Shown piece by piece: positions 7,729-15,826 of a DNA stretch of 64,000 bases (the first letter of the stretch is position 1; every line of letters starts with the position of its first letter). The translations under genes and the position numbers were made by a program. The notes beneath the pieces were generated by a model. It worked only from the letters and a program-made list of their open reading frames with translations. It did not search any database and had not been told where the DNA came from. The DNA is taken from positions 372,001 to 436,000 of the forward strand of contig NZ_JADPKR010000082.1 of assembly GCF_023074055.1 (NCBI RefSeq), read 5' to 3'. Source of the DNA: Bradyrhizobium sp. 141 (GTDB lineage Bacteria; Pseudomonadota; Alphaproteobacteria; Rhizobiales; Xanthobacteraceae).

Positions 7729-9263
7729 CGGAACGATTGTTCGAAGGCGCGGATTGGGATTTCCACACCCTGCAGCGCATCACCGATGCCTGCGAGGAGG
7801 TGGCGCTGAAAGATCTCGGGCTCGACGTCTATCCGAACCAGATCGAGGTCATCACCGCCGAGCAGATGCTGGATGCGTATTCGTCGGTCGGCATGCCGCT
7901 GTTCTACAAGCACTGGTCGTTCGGCAAGCATTTTGCGTACCACGAGGCGTCCTATCGCAAGGGCCTGATGGGGCTCGCCTATGAGATCGTGATCAACTCC
8001 TCGCCTTGCATCTCCTATCTGATGGAGGAGAACACGGCGACGATGCAGACGCTGGTGATCGCCCACGCCGCCTTTGGCCACAACCACTTCTTCAAGAACA
8101 ACTATCTGTTCAAACAGTGGACCGACGCCGACGGCATCCTGGATTATCTCGACTTCGCCAAGACGTATGTCATGCAGTGCGAGGATCGCTACGGCCGCGT
8201 CGAGGTCGAGCGTACGCTCGATGCCGCGCACGCGCTGATGTCGCACGGCATCGACCGCTATCCCGGCAAGAAGAAGCTTGATCTGCGCGCCGAGGAGAAG
8301 CGGGCCGGCCGCCGCCGTCAGCACGAGGAGGAGGTCTTCAACGACCTCTGGCGCACGGTGCCCAAGGGCGCAGCCAAGAGCCGGACCGCGCTCAGCATCG
8401 AGCGCCGCCGCAAGCTGCTCGGCCTGCCGCAGGAAAACCTGCTCTACTTCCTGGAGAAGAGCGCGCCGCGCCTGGCGCCGTGGCAGCGCGAGCTGCTCCG
8501 CATCGTCCGCCACATCGCGCAATATTTCTATCCGCAGAGCCAGACCAAGGTGATGAACGAGGGGACGGCGACCTACGTCCACTATCGCATCATGACCAAG
8601 CTGCATCAGCAGGGCCGCATCACCGACGGCAACTTCCTCGAATTCCTGGGATCACACACCAACGTGGTGTTCCAGCCCGAATTCGACGATCAGCGCTTCT
8701 CCGGCTTCAATCCCTATGCGCTCGGCTTTGCCGTGATGCAGGACATCGAGCGCATCGTCACCCGGCCGGAAGACGAGGACCGCGAATGGTTCCCCGACAT
8801 CGCCGGCAAGAACGACGTGATGGGCGTGCTGCGCGACGTCTGGGCCAACTATCGCGACGAAAGCTTCATCGCGCAGTTCCTGAGCCCGAAGCTGATGCGG
8901 CACTTCCGCATGTTCCACCTGCATGATGATCCCGAGGAACGCGCCGGTATCCGGGTCGATGCCATCCATGACGAGCGCGGCTTCCGCCGCGTTCGCCGCG
9001 AGCTGGCGCGGCAGCACGATGTCGGCTTCATCGACGCCAATATCGAGGTGGTCGACGTCGATCTCTCCGGCGACCGCCGCCTGATCCTGCATCATCACGT
9101 CATCAAGGGCTCGCAGCTCAACGAGACCGATGCCAAGCGGGTGCTGCAGCATCTGGCCGATCTCTGGACCTACGACGTCTCGCTGATTGAGGTCGATGCC
9201 AACGACAAGGTCATGCGCGAATATGTCGTGAGCCCGCGCCCGATCCCCGCGGCGGTGGCGTGA
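7725..9263 (+). CDS. spoVR: SpoVR family protein (YcgB-like)
   Basis: A 512-residue soluble protein of the SpoVR/YcgB family, third gene of the prkA operon. The family name comes from spore cortex formation in Bacillus, but the trio is widespread in non-sporulating bacteria and tracks with the stress response. Diagnostic stretches are FYKHWSFGKHF near residue 63, then ENTATMQTLVIAHAAFGHNHFFKNN in two parts, and MNEGTATYVHYRI. The histidine-rich segments suggest metal binding, which is not established. The ATG overlaps the yeaH stop by four bases. Length is normal for the family, with no sign of damage. Confidence 0.95.
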   Translation: MTERLFEGADWDFHTLQRITDACEEVALKDLGLDVYPNQIEVITAEQMLDAYSSVGMPLFYKHWSFGKHFAYHEASYRKGLMGLAYEIVINSSPCISYLMEENTATMQTLVIAHAAFGHNHFFKNNYLFKQWTDADGILDYLDFAKTYVMQCEDRYGRVEVERTLDAAHALMSHGIDRYPGKKKLDLRAEEKRAGRRRQHEEEVFNDLWRTVPKGAAKSRTALSIERRRKLLGLPQENLLYFLEKSAPRLAPWQRELLRIVRHIAQYFYPQSQTKVMNEGTATYVHYRIMTKLHQQGRITDGNFLEFLGSHTNVVFQPEFDDQRFSGFNPYALGFAVMQDIERIVTRPEDEDREWFPDIAGKNDVMGVLRDVWANYRDESFIAQFLSPKLMRHFRMFHLHDDPEERAGIRVDAIHDERGFRRVRRELARQHDVGFIDANIEVVDVDLSGDRRLILHHHVIKGSQLNETDAKRVLQHLADLWTYDVSLIEVDANDKVMREYVVSPRPIPAAVA

Positions 9264-9300
9264 GGCGATCTGCCACACACACACAGATGCGCGTTGATGT

Positions 9301-9443
9301 GCCCTCGCCCCTTGTGGGAGAGGGCAGCGACGCCGGCAGATACAAGCTCATTTGGGTGAGGGGTATCTCTCCGCACCGTGCCTTGTCGATGGAGACCCCT
9401 CATCCGGCGCTTCGCGCCACCTTCTCCCACAAGGGGAGAAGGA
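9301..9443. repeat. Palindromic intergenic repeat, class A copy 1
   Basis: An imperfect long palindrome beginning near CCCCTTGTGGGAGAGGG and ending near TTCTCCCACAAGGGGAGAA, with 'gggtgagggg' and its complement inside. It fills the gap between the convergent spoVR and DUF1801 genes. Related copies are at 11047-11165 and 35580-35700. In RNA it would form a long hairpin and may end transcription from both sides. Confidence 0.75.
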
Positions 9444-9471
9444 AGGCGTTCGAGGCTGCACAAAGATTTCT

Positions 9472-9915
9472 CTAGGCCGGCCGCTTCTTCGCCGGCTTCT
9501 TCTTCGCCTTACTCACATTCAACGCCACCGCGGCGCGGATCAGCGCCTTCAGCGCCTTCTCGTCGATCTTGTCGCCTTCGCGAATATCGATCGCGCGGCG
9601 CACATTGCCGTCGAGGCTGGAATTGAACAGACCGGCCGGATCCTCCAGCGCCGCGCCCTTGGCGAAGGTCATCTTCACCACCGCCTTGTAGGTCTCGCCC
9701 GTGCAGATGATGCCGTCATGCTCCCATACGGGAACACCGCGCCATTTCCACTCCTCGACGACATCAGGATCGGCCTGCTTGATCAGGCCGCGAATCCGCC
9801 CCAGCATCTCGCCGCGCCAATCGCCGAGCTCCTTGACCCTGCCGTCGATCATTTTGGAGGGCGATGGCCCATCCGCGTCCTTCGCGCTGCTCTTCTTCGC
9901 CACCGCCTTCTTCAC
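9472..9915 (-). CDS. DUF1801 (YdhG-like) domain protein
   Basis: A 147-residue cytoplasmic protein. After a lysine-rich start it has the DUF1801 core: WRGEMLGRIRGLIKQADPDVVEEWKWRGVPVW, read in two pieces, then GIICTGETYKAVVKMTFAKGA and LDGNVRRAIDIREGD. The C-terminus is a basic tail ending KKKPAKKRPA. The function of the family is unknown. It overlaps the membrane-protein gene before it by four bases (ATGA) and is the last gene of the arsR-led operon. Confidence 0.85.
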   Translation of the reverse strand: MKKAVAKKSSAKDADGPSPSKMIDGRVKELGDWRGEMLGRIRGLIKQADPDVVEEWKWRGVPVWEHDGIICTGETYKAVVKMTFAKGAALEDPAGLFNSSLDGNVRRAIDIREGDKIDEKALKALIRAAVALNVSKAKKKPAKKRPA

Positions 9916-10136
9916 GAGCTTGCCTCACTGCGCGCGCCGCCACGCCGGCCGAGATAGGGCAGCGCGAACAGATAGAGCCCCGTCGCCAGCAACGGAATGA
10001 ACGGCACCAGCGCCAGGAAGCCGATCCACATGGCCTGGACCTGCATGGTCATCGCCACGATGTTGGCGATGACCGCGAGCGTGAAAGCCATCGACAGCCA
10101 GCGATGAATCTGCCGAACCCACATATGCGTGCTCAC
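9912..10136 (-). CDS. Small membrane protein, 74 residues
   Basis: I set the start at the GTG at 10136 because a full AAGGAGGT Shine-Dalgarno stands five bases upstream; longer in-frame versions ignore this site. The 74 residues contain two hydrophobic helices, MAFTLAVIANIVAMTMQVQA and WIGFLALVPFIPLLATGLYLF, and a short charged tail. No family is recognised with confidence. The four-base overlap with the DUF1801 start implies translational coupling. It sits 43 bases downstream of the AHSA1 gene in the arsR operon. Confidence 0.75.
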   Translation of the reverse strand: MSTHMWVRQIHRWLSMAFTLAVIANIVAMTMQVQAMWIGFLALVPFIPLLATGLYLFALPYLGRRGGARSEASS

Positions 10137-10179
10137 GAGAGACCTCCTTTGAGATTGATCGGAATGGACGTTGGCGGAG

Positions 10180-10611
10180 CTAGTCGGCCCGCGCCAGCAC
10201 TTCGTCCAGCTTGTTGAAGAACTGCTTCCAGCCGGCATGCGCGCCGCCGTAGGCCTGCTTCTGCGTCGGGCCGAAGCCCGCCTGCTCGACGCGCAAATGC
10301 GTGCCCGCGCTCGTCGGCGTGAGCGTGAAGGTCACGACACTCTTGAGGTCGAAGGCGGAATCCTCATGCGAGAAATTCCAGGTGTAGGCGAGGCTCTTCT
10401 GCGGCTCGATGGTGAGCACCTCGCAGTCCAGCACGCCGCCCCATTCGCCGCGCAGATTGAAACGATGACCGACTGAAGGCTTGAAGTCGTTCTTCATCAG
10501 CCATTCCTCGATCAGGTGCGGCTGCGTCAGCGCGCGCCAGAGCCGCTCGGGCGGAAAGGCAAATTCGCGCTCGACGACCACGGAGCGCGTCTGGCTGGAG
10601 GCTTCAGTCAT
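10180..10611 (-). CDS. SRPBCC / AHSA1-type domain protein
   Basis: A 143-residue START-like (SRPBCC) protein. It opens with the AHSA1 pattern VVVEREFAFPPERLWRALTQPHLIEEWL, seen in pieces, and continues with HRFNLRGEWGGVLDCEVLTIEPQKSLAYTW and VVTFTLTPTSAGTHLRVEQ. These proteins have a hydrophobic ligand cavity; their ligands are mostly unknown. The ATG overlaps the stop of the ArsR gene by four bases. ArsR plus AHSA1 pairs are common in alphaproteobacteria and are thought to be one autoregulated unit. The C-terminal segment AYGGAHAGWKQFFNKLDEVL fits the family end. Confidence 0.88.
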   Translation of the reverse strand: MTEASSQTRSVVVEREFAFPPERLWRALTQPHLIEEWLMKNDFKPSVGHRFNLRGEWGGVLDCEVLTIEPQKSLAYTWNFSHEDSAFDLKSVVTFTLTPTSAGTHLRVEQAGFGPTQKQAYGGAHAGWKQFFNKLDEVLARAD

Positions 10612-10931
10612 TGGTCCATCCTCTTCAGGAGATCGTCGAGCGCGTCGAGCCGCCTCTGCCAGAACCCGGCCATCTGGCTGGTCCAGTCGATCAGCGGATC
10701 GAGCGCGCCGGGCAGCGCGCTGTAATGGGTCTGCCGTCCTTCATGGCGGTCACGTACGAGGCCGGCCTGCTTCAGCGCGCCGAGATGCTTCGAGACCGCC
10801 GGTTGCGAAACGCCCGATAGCGCCGTCAGTGCCCCGACCGTCTGCTCGCCCTCGCGGCACAGCCGCTCGAAGATCGCCCGCCTTGTCGGGTCGGCGAGCG
10901 TCCTGAACAGAAGGTCGGGGGCGGGGGACAT
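10608..10931 (-). CDS. ArsR-family helix-turn-helix repressor
   Basis: A 107-residue winged-helix regulator. LLFRTLADPTRRAIFERL begins the domain and GVSQPAVSKHLGALKQAGLV is the recognition region. It lacks the cysteine metal box (ELCVCDL type) of the arsenic and cadmium sensors, so it is probably not a metal sensor. It is first of a four-gene operon ending with the DUF1801 gene. Two copies of a palindrome with CATAAC/GTTATG arms lie just upstream of its start, which suggests autoregulation. Confidence 0.92.
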   Translation of the reverse strand: MSPAPDLLFRTLADPTRRAIFERLCREGEQTVGALTALSGVSQPAVSKHLGALKQAGLVRDRHEGRQTHYSALPGALDPLIDWTSQMAGFWQRRLDALDDLLKRMDQ

Positions 10932-10937
10932 GGAGAT

Positions 10938-10982
10938 CCATAACCAGGAAGTTATGGATTAACTCATAACCGCGGAGTTATG
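10938..10982 (-). promoter_or_regulatory. Twin palindromic operators of the arsR operon
   Basis: Site 1 is CCATAAC (10938-10944), six bases, GTTATGG (10951-10957). Site 2 is CATAAC (10965-10970), six bases, GTTATG (10977-10982). The arms are perfect inverted repeats with identical spacing. The dyad centres are about 26 bases apart. Site 1 ends seven bases before the arsR ATG, so binding would block the promoter or translation start region. ArsR binding is inferred from position. Confidence 0.8.
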
Positions 10983-11046
10983 GGTGAGTCAAGCGACATC
11001 GCGGCGTTGGGAGCTACGAACCGAAAGCCTATCCGCGGGCTCCTCT

Positions 11047-11165
11047 TACCTCTCCCGCTTGCGGGAGAGGTCGGCGCGGAGCGCCGGGTGAGGGTTTTCT
11101 CCTCTGGGGGAGTCTTCGTCGTTCATTCACCCTTCCTCCAACCCTCCCCGCAGCGGGCGAGGGAG
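11047..11165. repeat. Palindromic intergenic repeat, class A copy 2
   Basis: Starts with the hairpin CCTCTCCCGCTTGCGGGAGAGG, which itself is a perfect 10-bp stem, then 'gccgggtgaggg', and ends with a partly complementary CCCTCCCCGCAGCGGGCGAGGG arm. It lies between the divergent arsR operon and the end of the DsrE-like gene. Confidence 0.75.
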
Positions 11166-11184
11166 CGCACGGATGTCCCGGCTG

Positions 11185-11634
11185 CTAAGGCCGCAGATAC
11201 AAATACCCCTGCGACTGCAGCTCGGCCAGGCGGACCACGCCGCCTTTCTCAGCACTAACAAAGCCCGGCAACAGATCCGTCAGCGTGACGCTCTGCGCCT
11301 TCATCGTGTTGCCGCAGGCGGCGAGCTCGACGCCGTCCTTGGAGAATTCGCCGACCCGCTTGCTGACATCGGGGTTGGCCTGCGCCCCGTGGAATGCCTT
11401 CAACGCGGGACCGTGGATCACCAGCGCGAGCGTGACGTGCTCGGGGCCGCCGACGCCGTCGATGTGGTTCTGAAGGTTGCCGAGCACGAAATTGACCTTC
11501 TCGGCATCGCTGAGGTGATAGACGACCTTCAGCTTGTTGCCCGCGCTGGCTTCGGTGGCGGCTCGTGCACGCGAGGCGCCAAACGCTGCGCCCAAAGCCG
11601 AAACGGCGCTCCACAAGATGTTCCGGCGATTCAT
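11185..11634 (-). CDS. Secreted DsrE-like protein
   Basis: A 149-residue protein with an N-terminal signal (MNRRNILWSAVSALGAAFGASRARA in two parts) that may be Tat-type, RR followed by a hydrophobic stretch and an AxA cleavage site near residue 25. The mature part fits the DsrE/DsrF-like fold: KVVYHLSDAEKVNFVLGNLQNHID, LVIHGPALKAFH and GVELAACGNTMKA. The single conserved cysteine in AACGNTM matches the position of the sulfur-carrying cysteine in DsrE proteins, so a periplasmic sulfur or redox role is possible but unproven. It follows the 11675-12295 gene by 40 bases on the same strand. Confidence 0.85.
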   Translation of the reverse strand: MNRRNILWSAVSALGAAFGASRARAATEASAGNKLKVVYHLSDAEKVNFVLGNLQNHIDGVGGPEHVTLALVIHGPALKAFHGAQANPDVSKRVGEFSKDGVELAACGNTMKAQSVTLTDLLPGFVSAEKGGVVRLAELQSQGYLYLRP

Positions 11635-11674
11635 GGCGACCTCCCTCGACTGATCCCAGTTCGCCGGACAAATA

Positions 11675-12295
11675 TCATTTGTGGCGCAGCGCTGCGAGTT
11701 CCTTGCGGTCGGTCACGAGCGAGGCGCATTCGCTATTGTCGGTGCGATCGAGGCGAAAGATCTTGTCATCGGCGCCGGCCACCAGCGATTGCTCGGCATC
11801 GTCGTCCGGCTTGTTGTTCTGCCAGACTCGCACCCGTTCGAGCCGCACGATCGCCGACTTGTCGTCCTTCGACAGCGCAACGCCGATGCCGCCGCCCTCG
11901 CAGTCGACGCCGCAGCCGAGACGAACCTCGCTGCCGTTCCTGGTGAACACGGCGTGGTTACACGAGCCGCTGGAGTCGAAATCGCCGTTGCGGTGACGGT
12001 ACCTGAAGCCGAGACGGAAGGAGTTGTGCAGCTCCTTGTCCTCCTTGTCGACCTCCGCGGAGATCAGCAGCTTCATCGCGGCGACCTTCTGCTTGGGGTG
12101 CCGCGCCAAATGATCGGCATCGTATCGGCGGACGAAGCAAGCGTAGGCCTTGTCGCCGGGCGCGCCCGCATACATGCGCGTATTGAAGGTTTCGGCTTCG
12201 GCCTTGCTGGCCTCACGAATGTCATCGCCTTCCTCGGCCACGGCGGCGCTGGTCAGCGCAGCCAAAATGAAGGCAGCAAAGATGGAGTGCTTCAT
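11675..12295 (-). CDS. Secreted protein of unknown function
   Basis: A 206-residue protein with a clear Sec signal (MKHSIFAAFILAALTSAAVAEE, cleavage near AVA-E). The mature domain has cysteines in YACFVRRYD, SGSCNHAVF, RLGCGVDCEGGG and SECASL, an even set that could form disulfides in the periplasm. I recognise no family. The segment VRLERVRVWQ and the acid-rich ends suggest a small beta-structured domain. It is directly upstream of the DsrE-like gene and may share its transcript. Confidence 0.8.
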   Translation of the reverse strand: MKHSIFAAFILAALTSAAVAEEGDDIREASKAEAETFNTRMYAGAPGDKAYACFVRRYDADHLARHPKQKVAAMKLLISAEVDKEDKELHNSFRLGFRYRHRNGDFDSSGSCNHAVFTRNGSEVRLGCGVDCEGGGIGVALSKDDKSAIVRLERVRVWQNNKPDDDAEQSLVAGADDKIFRLDRTDNSECASLVTDRKELAALRHK

Positions 12296-12621
12296 GACGG
12301 CCTCGAGCGCGTGGCGATTTCTATCGCAGCAGGACAGAACTGCTGTCTGTTAGACGCAGGCGCGGTGCCCCGCGTTCAACCGTCCCAAGTCGCTCCAGCC
12401 GCCATCGCGATGCCGACTCGGGCCAGTTGTTTTCAGGCCGAGCCTTAGTCACAGAGGGGATCAAGAAGGTTCAAGCGGAGGAGCGCCTTCATTCCTCGGA
12501 ACCCGACGCCCTCCCGTTGCTCTGACATTGTCTCGGTTCGTCAATGTGATAGCCTTCACAGACGGCCGCCTTTGGCAGTCGTAGGCTGGGGCTGCCTTGT
12601 AAGTTTGTGGAGTCCCCTGCA
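12296..12621. other. Divergent intergenic region
   Basis: These 326 bases separate the leftward secreted-protein gene from the rightward cyclase gene. I find no ORF with coding character and no structured RNA. A GGAAC at 12498-12502 followed by CGTT at 12515 has a 12-base spacer, too short for a sigma-EcfG promoter. Confidence 0.5.
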
Positions 12622-14175
12622 ATGGGCGAAATTCGCAACTTCAGATCCGGAAATCAGGATGAGCCGCCTCCACACGGCCCAATGCCTCGCCGCCTCGCAG
12701 CCATCATTGTCGGTGACATCGCTTCCTACAGCCGCATGATGCAGGCTGACGAGGAAGGCACGCATGTCCGCGTCAAGCGGATCGAGCGGGATCTCATTCA
12801 GCCAAGCATCGTCGAGCACCATGGGGCGCTGGTGAAGACGACGGGCGATGGTTTCATCGCGATCTTCGACAGTCCCGTCGAGGCCGTTCGCTGCAGCATC
12901 GTCATCCAGCAGAACCTCATCGGCCGCAACGCCTCGCTTCCGAAGCATTCGCGGCTCGAATACCGGATCGGCGTCAATCTCGGCGATGTCATCGTCGAGC
13001 CGGACGACATCTACGGCGACGGCGTCAATATCGCCACGCGCATCGAAGGCATCGCAGAGCCTGGTCAGGTCTTCATCTCAGGCGCGATCTACGAGCAGAT
13101 CAAGCACAAGGTGGTATGCGGCTATGAGTCGCTCGGGGACCGCAAGGTCAAGAACATCACCGATCCTGTGCGCGTCTATCGCGTGCTGCCAGACGCGGAT
13201 GCGGTCGGCAGGACGCGAAGCCGGCGCGAGCGTGTCCTGCTCCTTCTTCTGATCACGGCATTGCTGGTGATTGCGGGCTACGTGCTTTGGTACGTGCTGG
13301 TGCAGCACCGCAGCAAGGTGGGGCAACAGGCTGCCGCTCCTCCGATCGCGGCGCCGTCAGCTTCGCCGACGCCGCCATCCGTTCCGTCGTTACCGAGCCC
13401 GGCAGTACCGGCGCCACAAGCCGCACCCGCGGCTTCGCCGTTGCCCACAACGACGCCATCGCCCTCACCATCTCCGACGCCCAGCCCGTCAGCGATGGCG
13501 GTCCGCGAACCCGAGATGATCGCCATTCGCGGCGGCAGCTTTGCGATGGGAAGCAATGATGATCCGACCGAACGTCCCGTTCACCAGGTCGCGATCAAGC
13601 CGTTCTCGATCGGCAAATATCCGGTGACGGTGCAGGAGTGGAACGAATGCGCCGCCGCCAAGGCATGCGGCTTCACCGCCACCGGCAAGGACGATGCCCC
13701 GGTCAGCAATGTGAGCTGGACCGACGCGCAGCAATATGCCGCCTGGCTCGCGCAGGCGACGAAGAAGCCCTACCGGCTCCCCAGCGAAGCCGAATGGGAA
13801 TATGCGGCGCGCGGCGGAACGCAGAGCAAATATTGGTGGGGCGACAAGCTCCAGCCGGGCATGGCCGGCTGCAAGGATTGCGGTGATCTTGCGGCCGAGC
13901 AGCCGGCCAAGGTCGGCAGCTTCAAGCCCAATCCGTTCGGCCTCTATGACATGGGCGGCAGTGTCGATCAGTGGGTCCAGGACTGCTGGCACAGGAGCTA
14001 TCAGGGAGCGCCGGGCGACGGCTCGGCGTGGAGCGGCAGCGACTGCGCCTCGCACGTCCTCCGCTCCGGTTCCTGGAAGAACGATTCGAGATACGTGCGG
14101 CCGTCCAATCGCGACGGCTACGACACCAACGTCCGTTACCCCACGCATGGATTCCGTGTCGCGCTCGGTCCTTAG
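12622..14175 (+). CDS. Adenylate/guanylate cyclase with C-terminal FGE-like domain
   Basis: A 517-residue membrane protein. The ATG at 12622 has GGAG nine bases upstream; a GTG five codons earlier is possible. Residues ~20-190 are a class III cyclase with both metal aspartates (VGDIASYSRMM, TTGDGFIAIFD) and the NIATRIE transition-state Asn/Arg pair, so it is probably active. A helix follows at ~198-220, then a Pro/Ser/Ala linker, then an FGE-sulfatase (SUMF1/EgtB-like) domain (GGSFAMGSNDDPTERPVH, PYRLPSEAEWEYAARGG). The catalytic cysteine pair of true FGE is missing: the region reads GSWKNDSRYVRPSNR. The outer domain is therefore more likely a sensor or binding module. Confidence 0.9.
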   Translation: MGEIRNFRSGNQDEPPPHGPMPRRLAAIIVGDIASYSRMMQADEEGTHVRVKRIERDLIQPSIVEHHGALVKTTGDGFIAIFDSPVEAVRCSIVIQQNLIGRNASLPKHSRLEYRIGVNLGDVIVEPDDIYGDGVNIATRIEGIAEPGQVFISGAIYEQIKHKVVCGYESLGDRKVKNITDPVRVYRVLPDADAVGRTRSRRERVLLLLLITALLVIAGYVLWYVLVQHRSKVGQQAAAPPIAAPSASPTPPSVPSLPSPAVPAPQAAPAASPLPTTTPSPSPSPTPSPSAMAVREPEMIAIRGGSFAMGSNDDPTERPVHQVAIKPFSIGKYPVTVQEWNECAAAKACGFTATGKDDAPVSNVSWTDAQQYAAWLAQATKKPYRLPSEAEWEYAARGGTQSKYWWGDKLQPGMAGCKDCGDLAAEQPAKVGSFKPNPFGLYDMGGSVDQWVQDCWHRSYQGAPGDGSAWSGSDCASHVLRSGSWKNDSRYVRPSNRDGYDTNVRYPTHGFRVALGP

Positions 14176-14192
14176 GTGCTGGAGTATAATTG

Positions 14193-14639
14193 ATGAGGAT
14201 CATTTCGTGTGTCGCGCTGGCGGCCGCAATTGCATTGCATTCGGGCGCGGCCAACTCGCAAGGCAAGACCGCGCCCAAGGACGCGAAGCTCTATTTCATC
14301 ACGCCGCATGACGGGCAGAAAGTTCGCGGTGGATTCTGGGTCCGGTTCGGCTTGCGCAACATGGGCGTGACGCATGCCGGCGACGAGTACCAGAATGCCG
14401 GTCATCACCATCTCTTGGTCGACGTCAAAGAGCCCATCGATTCCAAGGAGCCGATCCCGCAGGACAAGTCGCACCTGCATTTTGGGGCGGGGCAGACTGA
14501 AACCCTCCTCGAGCTTCCGCCCGGCACGCACACGCTCCAGCTTGTGCTGGGCGATGCGAAGCATTATCCGTTCGAGCCGCCTGTCGTGTCGGAGAAGATC
14601 ACGATACGCGTCAGGCCGCCGGCTTCGGCGCGGAAGTAA
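14193..14639 (+). CDS. Secreted DUF4399 protein
   Basis: A 148-residue periplasmic protein with a signal peptide (cleavage near ANS-Q, residue 22). The mature domain has the DUF4399 features LYFITPHDGQKVRGGFWVRFGLRNMGV, NAGHHHLLVD, KSHLHFGAGQTE and LPPGTHTLQLVLGD. The histidine cluster HHH and the HxH in SHLHF could bind a metal ion. The ATG at 14193 has GGAG at the right distance. It is 17 bases after the cyclase-FGE gene, so the two are probably co-transcribed. Confidence 0.88.
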   Translation: MRIISCVALAAAIALHSGAANSQGKTAPKDAKLYFITPHDGQKVRGGFWVRFGLRNMGVTHAGDEYQNAGHHHLLVDVKEPIDSKEPIPQDKSHLHFGAGQTETLLELPPGTHTLQLVLGDAKHYPFEPPVVSEKITIRVRPPASARK

Positions 14640-14643
14640 ACGA

Positions 14644-15699
14644 TCAGCGCAGGCTGGCGTTGATCTTGTCCAGCACTGCCGAGCCCGGGCAGAGCGTGTC
14701 CGCCTCCAGCGTGTTCAGTGGCGTCTCGACCGTGTTGAGATGCTCGTGCAAATCTTCCGCGTCCGGGTCGACATAGAGCAGGCCGGTGACGATCTGACCC
14801 TTGGCGGCGTGCCTTGCGAGGAAGGTCTGGGCCCCTAACCGGTCATGCGGATCGTAGTCCGCGTCGATCTTGCGCAGGGCGATCTTGCTGCCGTCATGCT
14901 GCTCGACCATTTGCACCGTGCCCGGCGCATAGTCGACGGCGATCGGATCTCGCCCGACCAGCACGTCGAGCCGGTTCACCGCGTCGTTGTGCTCGCGGAC
15001 ATAATCAAAACTCTTGGTCGAGCCGGCATGGTTGTTGAAGGCGATGCAGGGACTGATGACGTCGATGAAGGACGCGCCCTTGTGGCGGATCGCGGCCGCA
15101 ATCAGCGGCACCAGCTGGGTCTTGTCGCCGGAGAACGAGCGCGCGACGAAGGTGGCGCCGAGTTGCAGCGCGATCGCGACGAGGTCGATGGCGTTGTCGG
15201 TGTTGGTGACGCCCTTCTTGGATTTCGAGCCGCGGTCGGCGGTCGCCGAGAACTGGCCCTTGGTCAGGCCGTATACGCCGTTGTTCTCGACGATATAGGT
15301 CATGTTGACGCCGCGCCGGATCGAATGCGCGAACTGGCCGAAGCCGATCGAGGCGGAATCGCCGTCGCCGGAAACGCCGAGATAGATCAAATCGCGGTTG
15401 GCGAGATTGGCGCCGGTCAGCACGCTGGGCATGCGGCCGTGCACGGAGTTGAAGCCGTGCGAATTGCCGAGGAAATAGTCCGGCGTCTTCGACGAGCAGC
15501 CGATGCCGGAGATCTTCGCTACCCGGTGCGGCTCGATCGAGAGCTCGTAGCAGGCCTCGATGATCGAGGCCGTGATCGAATCGTGGCCGCAGCCGGCGCA
15601 CAGCGTCGAGATCTTGCCCTCGTAGTCGCGGTGGGTGTAGCCGAGCTCGTTCTTCTTCAGGCTCGGATGATGGAATTTCGGCTTTGCAATGTAGGTCAT
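14644..15699 (-). CDS. korB: 2-oxoacid:ferredoxin oxidoreductase, beta subunit
   Basis: The 351-residue thiamine-diphosphate subunit, which with KorA converts a 2-oxoacid plus CoA to acyl-CoA, CO2 and reduced ferredoxin. Residues STLCAGCGHDSI near the start supply Fe-S ligand cysteines and GVSGDGDSASIGFGQ with VENNGVYG is the TPP/Mg binding motif. I place the start at the ATG at 15699 (MTYIAKPKF); the open frame further upstream only translates a repeat. It is separated from korA by 127 bases that hold a class B repeat. 2-oxoglutarate is the likeliest substrate, but the sequence alone does not fix it. Confidence 0.9.
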   Translation of the reverse strand: MTYIAKPKFHHPSLKKNELGYTHRDYEGKISTLCAGCGHDSITASIIEACYELSIEPHRVAKISGIGCSSKTPDYFLGNSHGFNSVHGRMPSVLTGANLANRDLIYLGVSGDGDSASIGFGQFAHSIRRGVNMTYIVENNGVYGLTKGQFSATADRGSKSKKGVTNTDNAIDLVAIALQLGATFVARSFSGDKTQLVPLIAAAIRHKGASFIDVISPCIAFNNHAGSTKSFDYVREHNDAVNRLDVLVGRDPIAVDYAPGTVQMVEQHDGSKIALRKIDADYDPHDRLGAQTFLARHAAKGQIVTGLLYVDPDAEDLHEHLNTVETPLNTLEADTLCPGSAVLDKINASLR

Positions 15700-15720
15700 C
15701 AGATCACCTGCGATCCCAAG

Positions 15721-15808
15721 CCCGTCATGGCCGGGCTTGTCCCGGCCATCCACGTCGTGGCCGGGAAGAAAGGCGTGGATGCCCGCGACAAGCGCGGGCA
15801 TGACGACG
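15721..15808. repeat. Two-armed hairpin repeat, class B copy 1 (inside kor operon)
   Basis: Left arm GTCATGGCCGGGCTTGTCC continues to GGCCATCCACG; right arm CGTGGATGCCCGCGACAAGC continues to GCGGGCATGACG. Each arm is self-complementary (GGCCGGG/CCCGGCC and GCCCGCG/CGCGGGC around a CTTGT loop). It lies between korA and korB, within the presumed transcript. Confidence 0.85.
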
Positions 15809-15826
15809 GAGAGAGCGAAACGTGGA

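Noticed and set aside
9272..9286. A short CA microsatellite after spoVR (cacacacacaca)
   Set aside because: Only about seven dinucleotides, outside any gene and without a phase-variable reading frame next to it.
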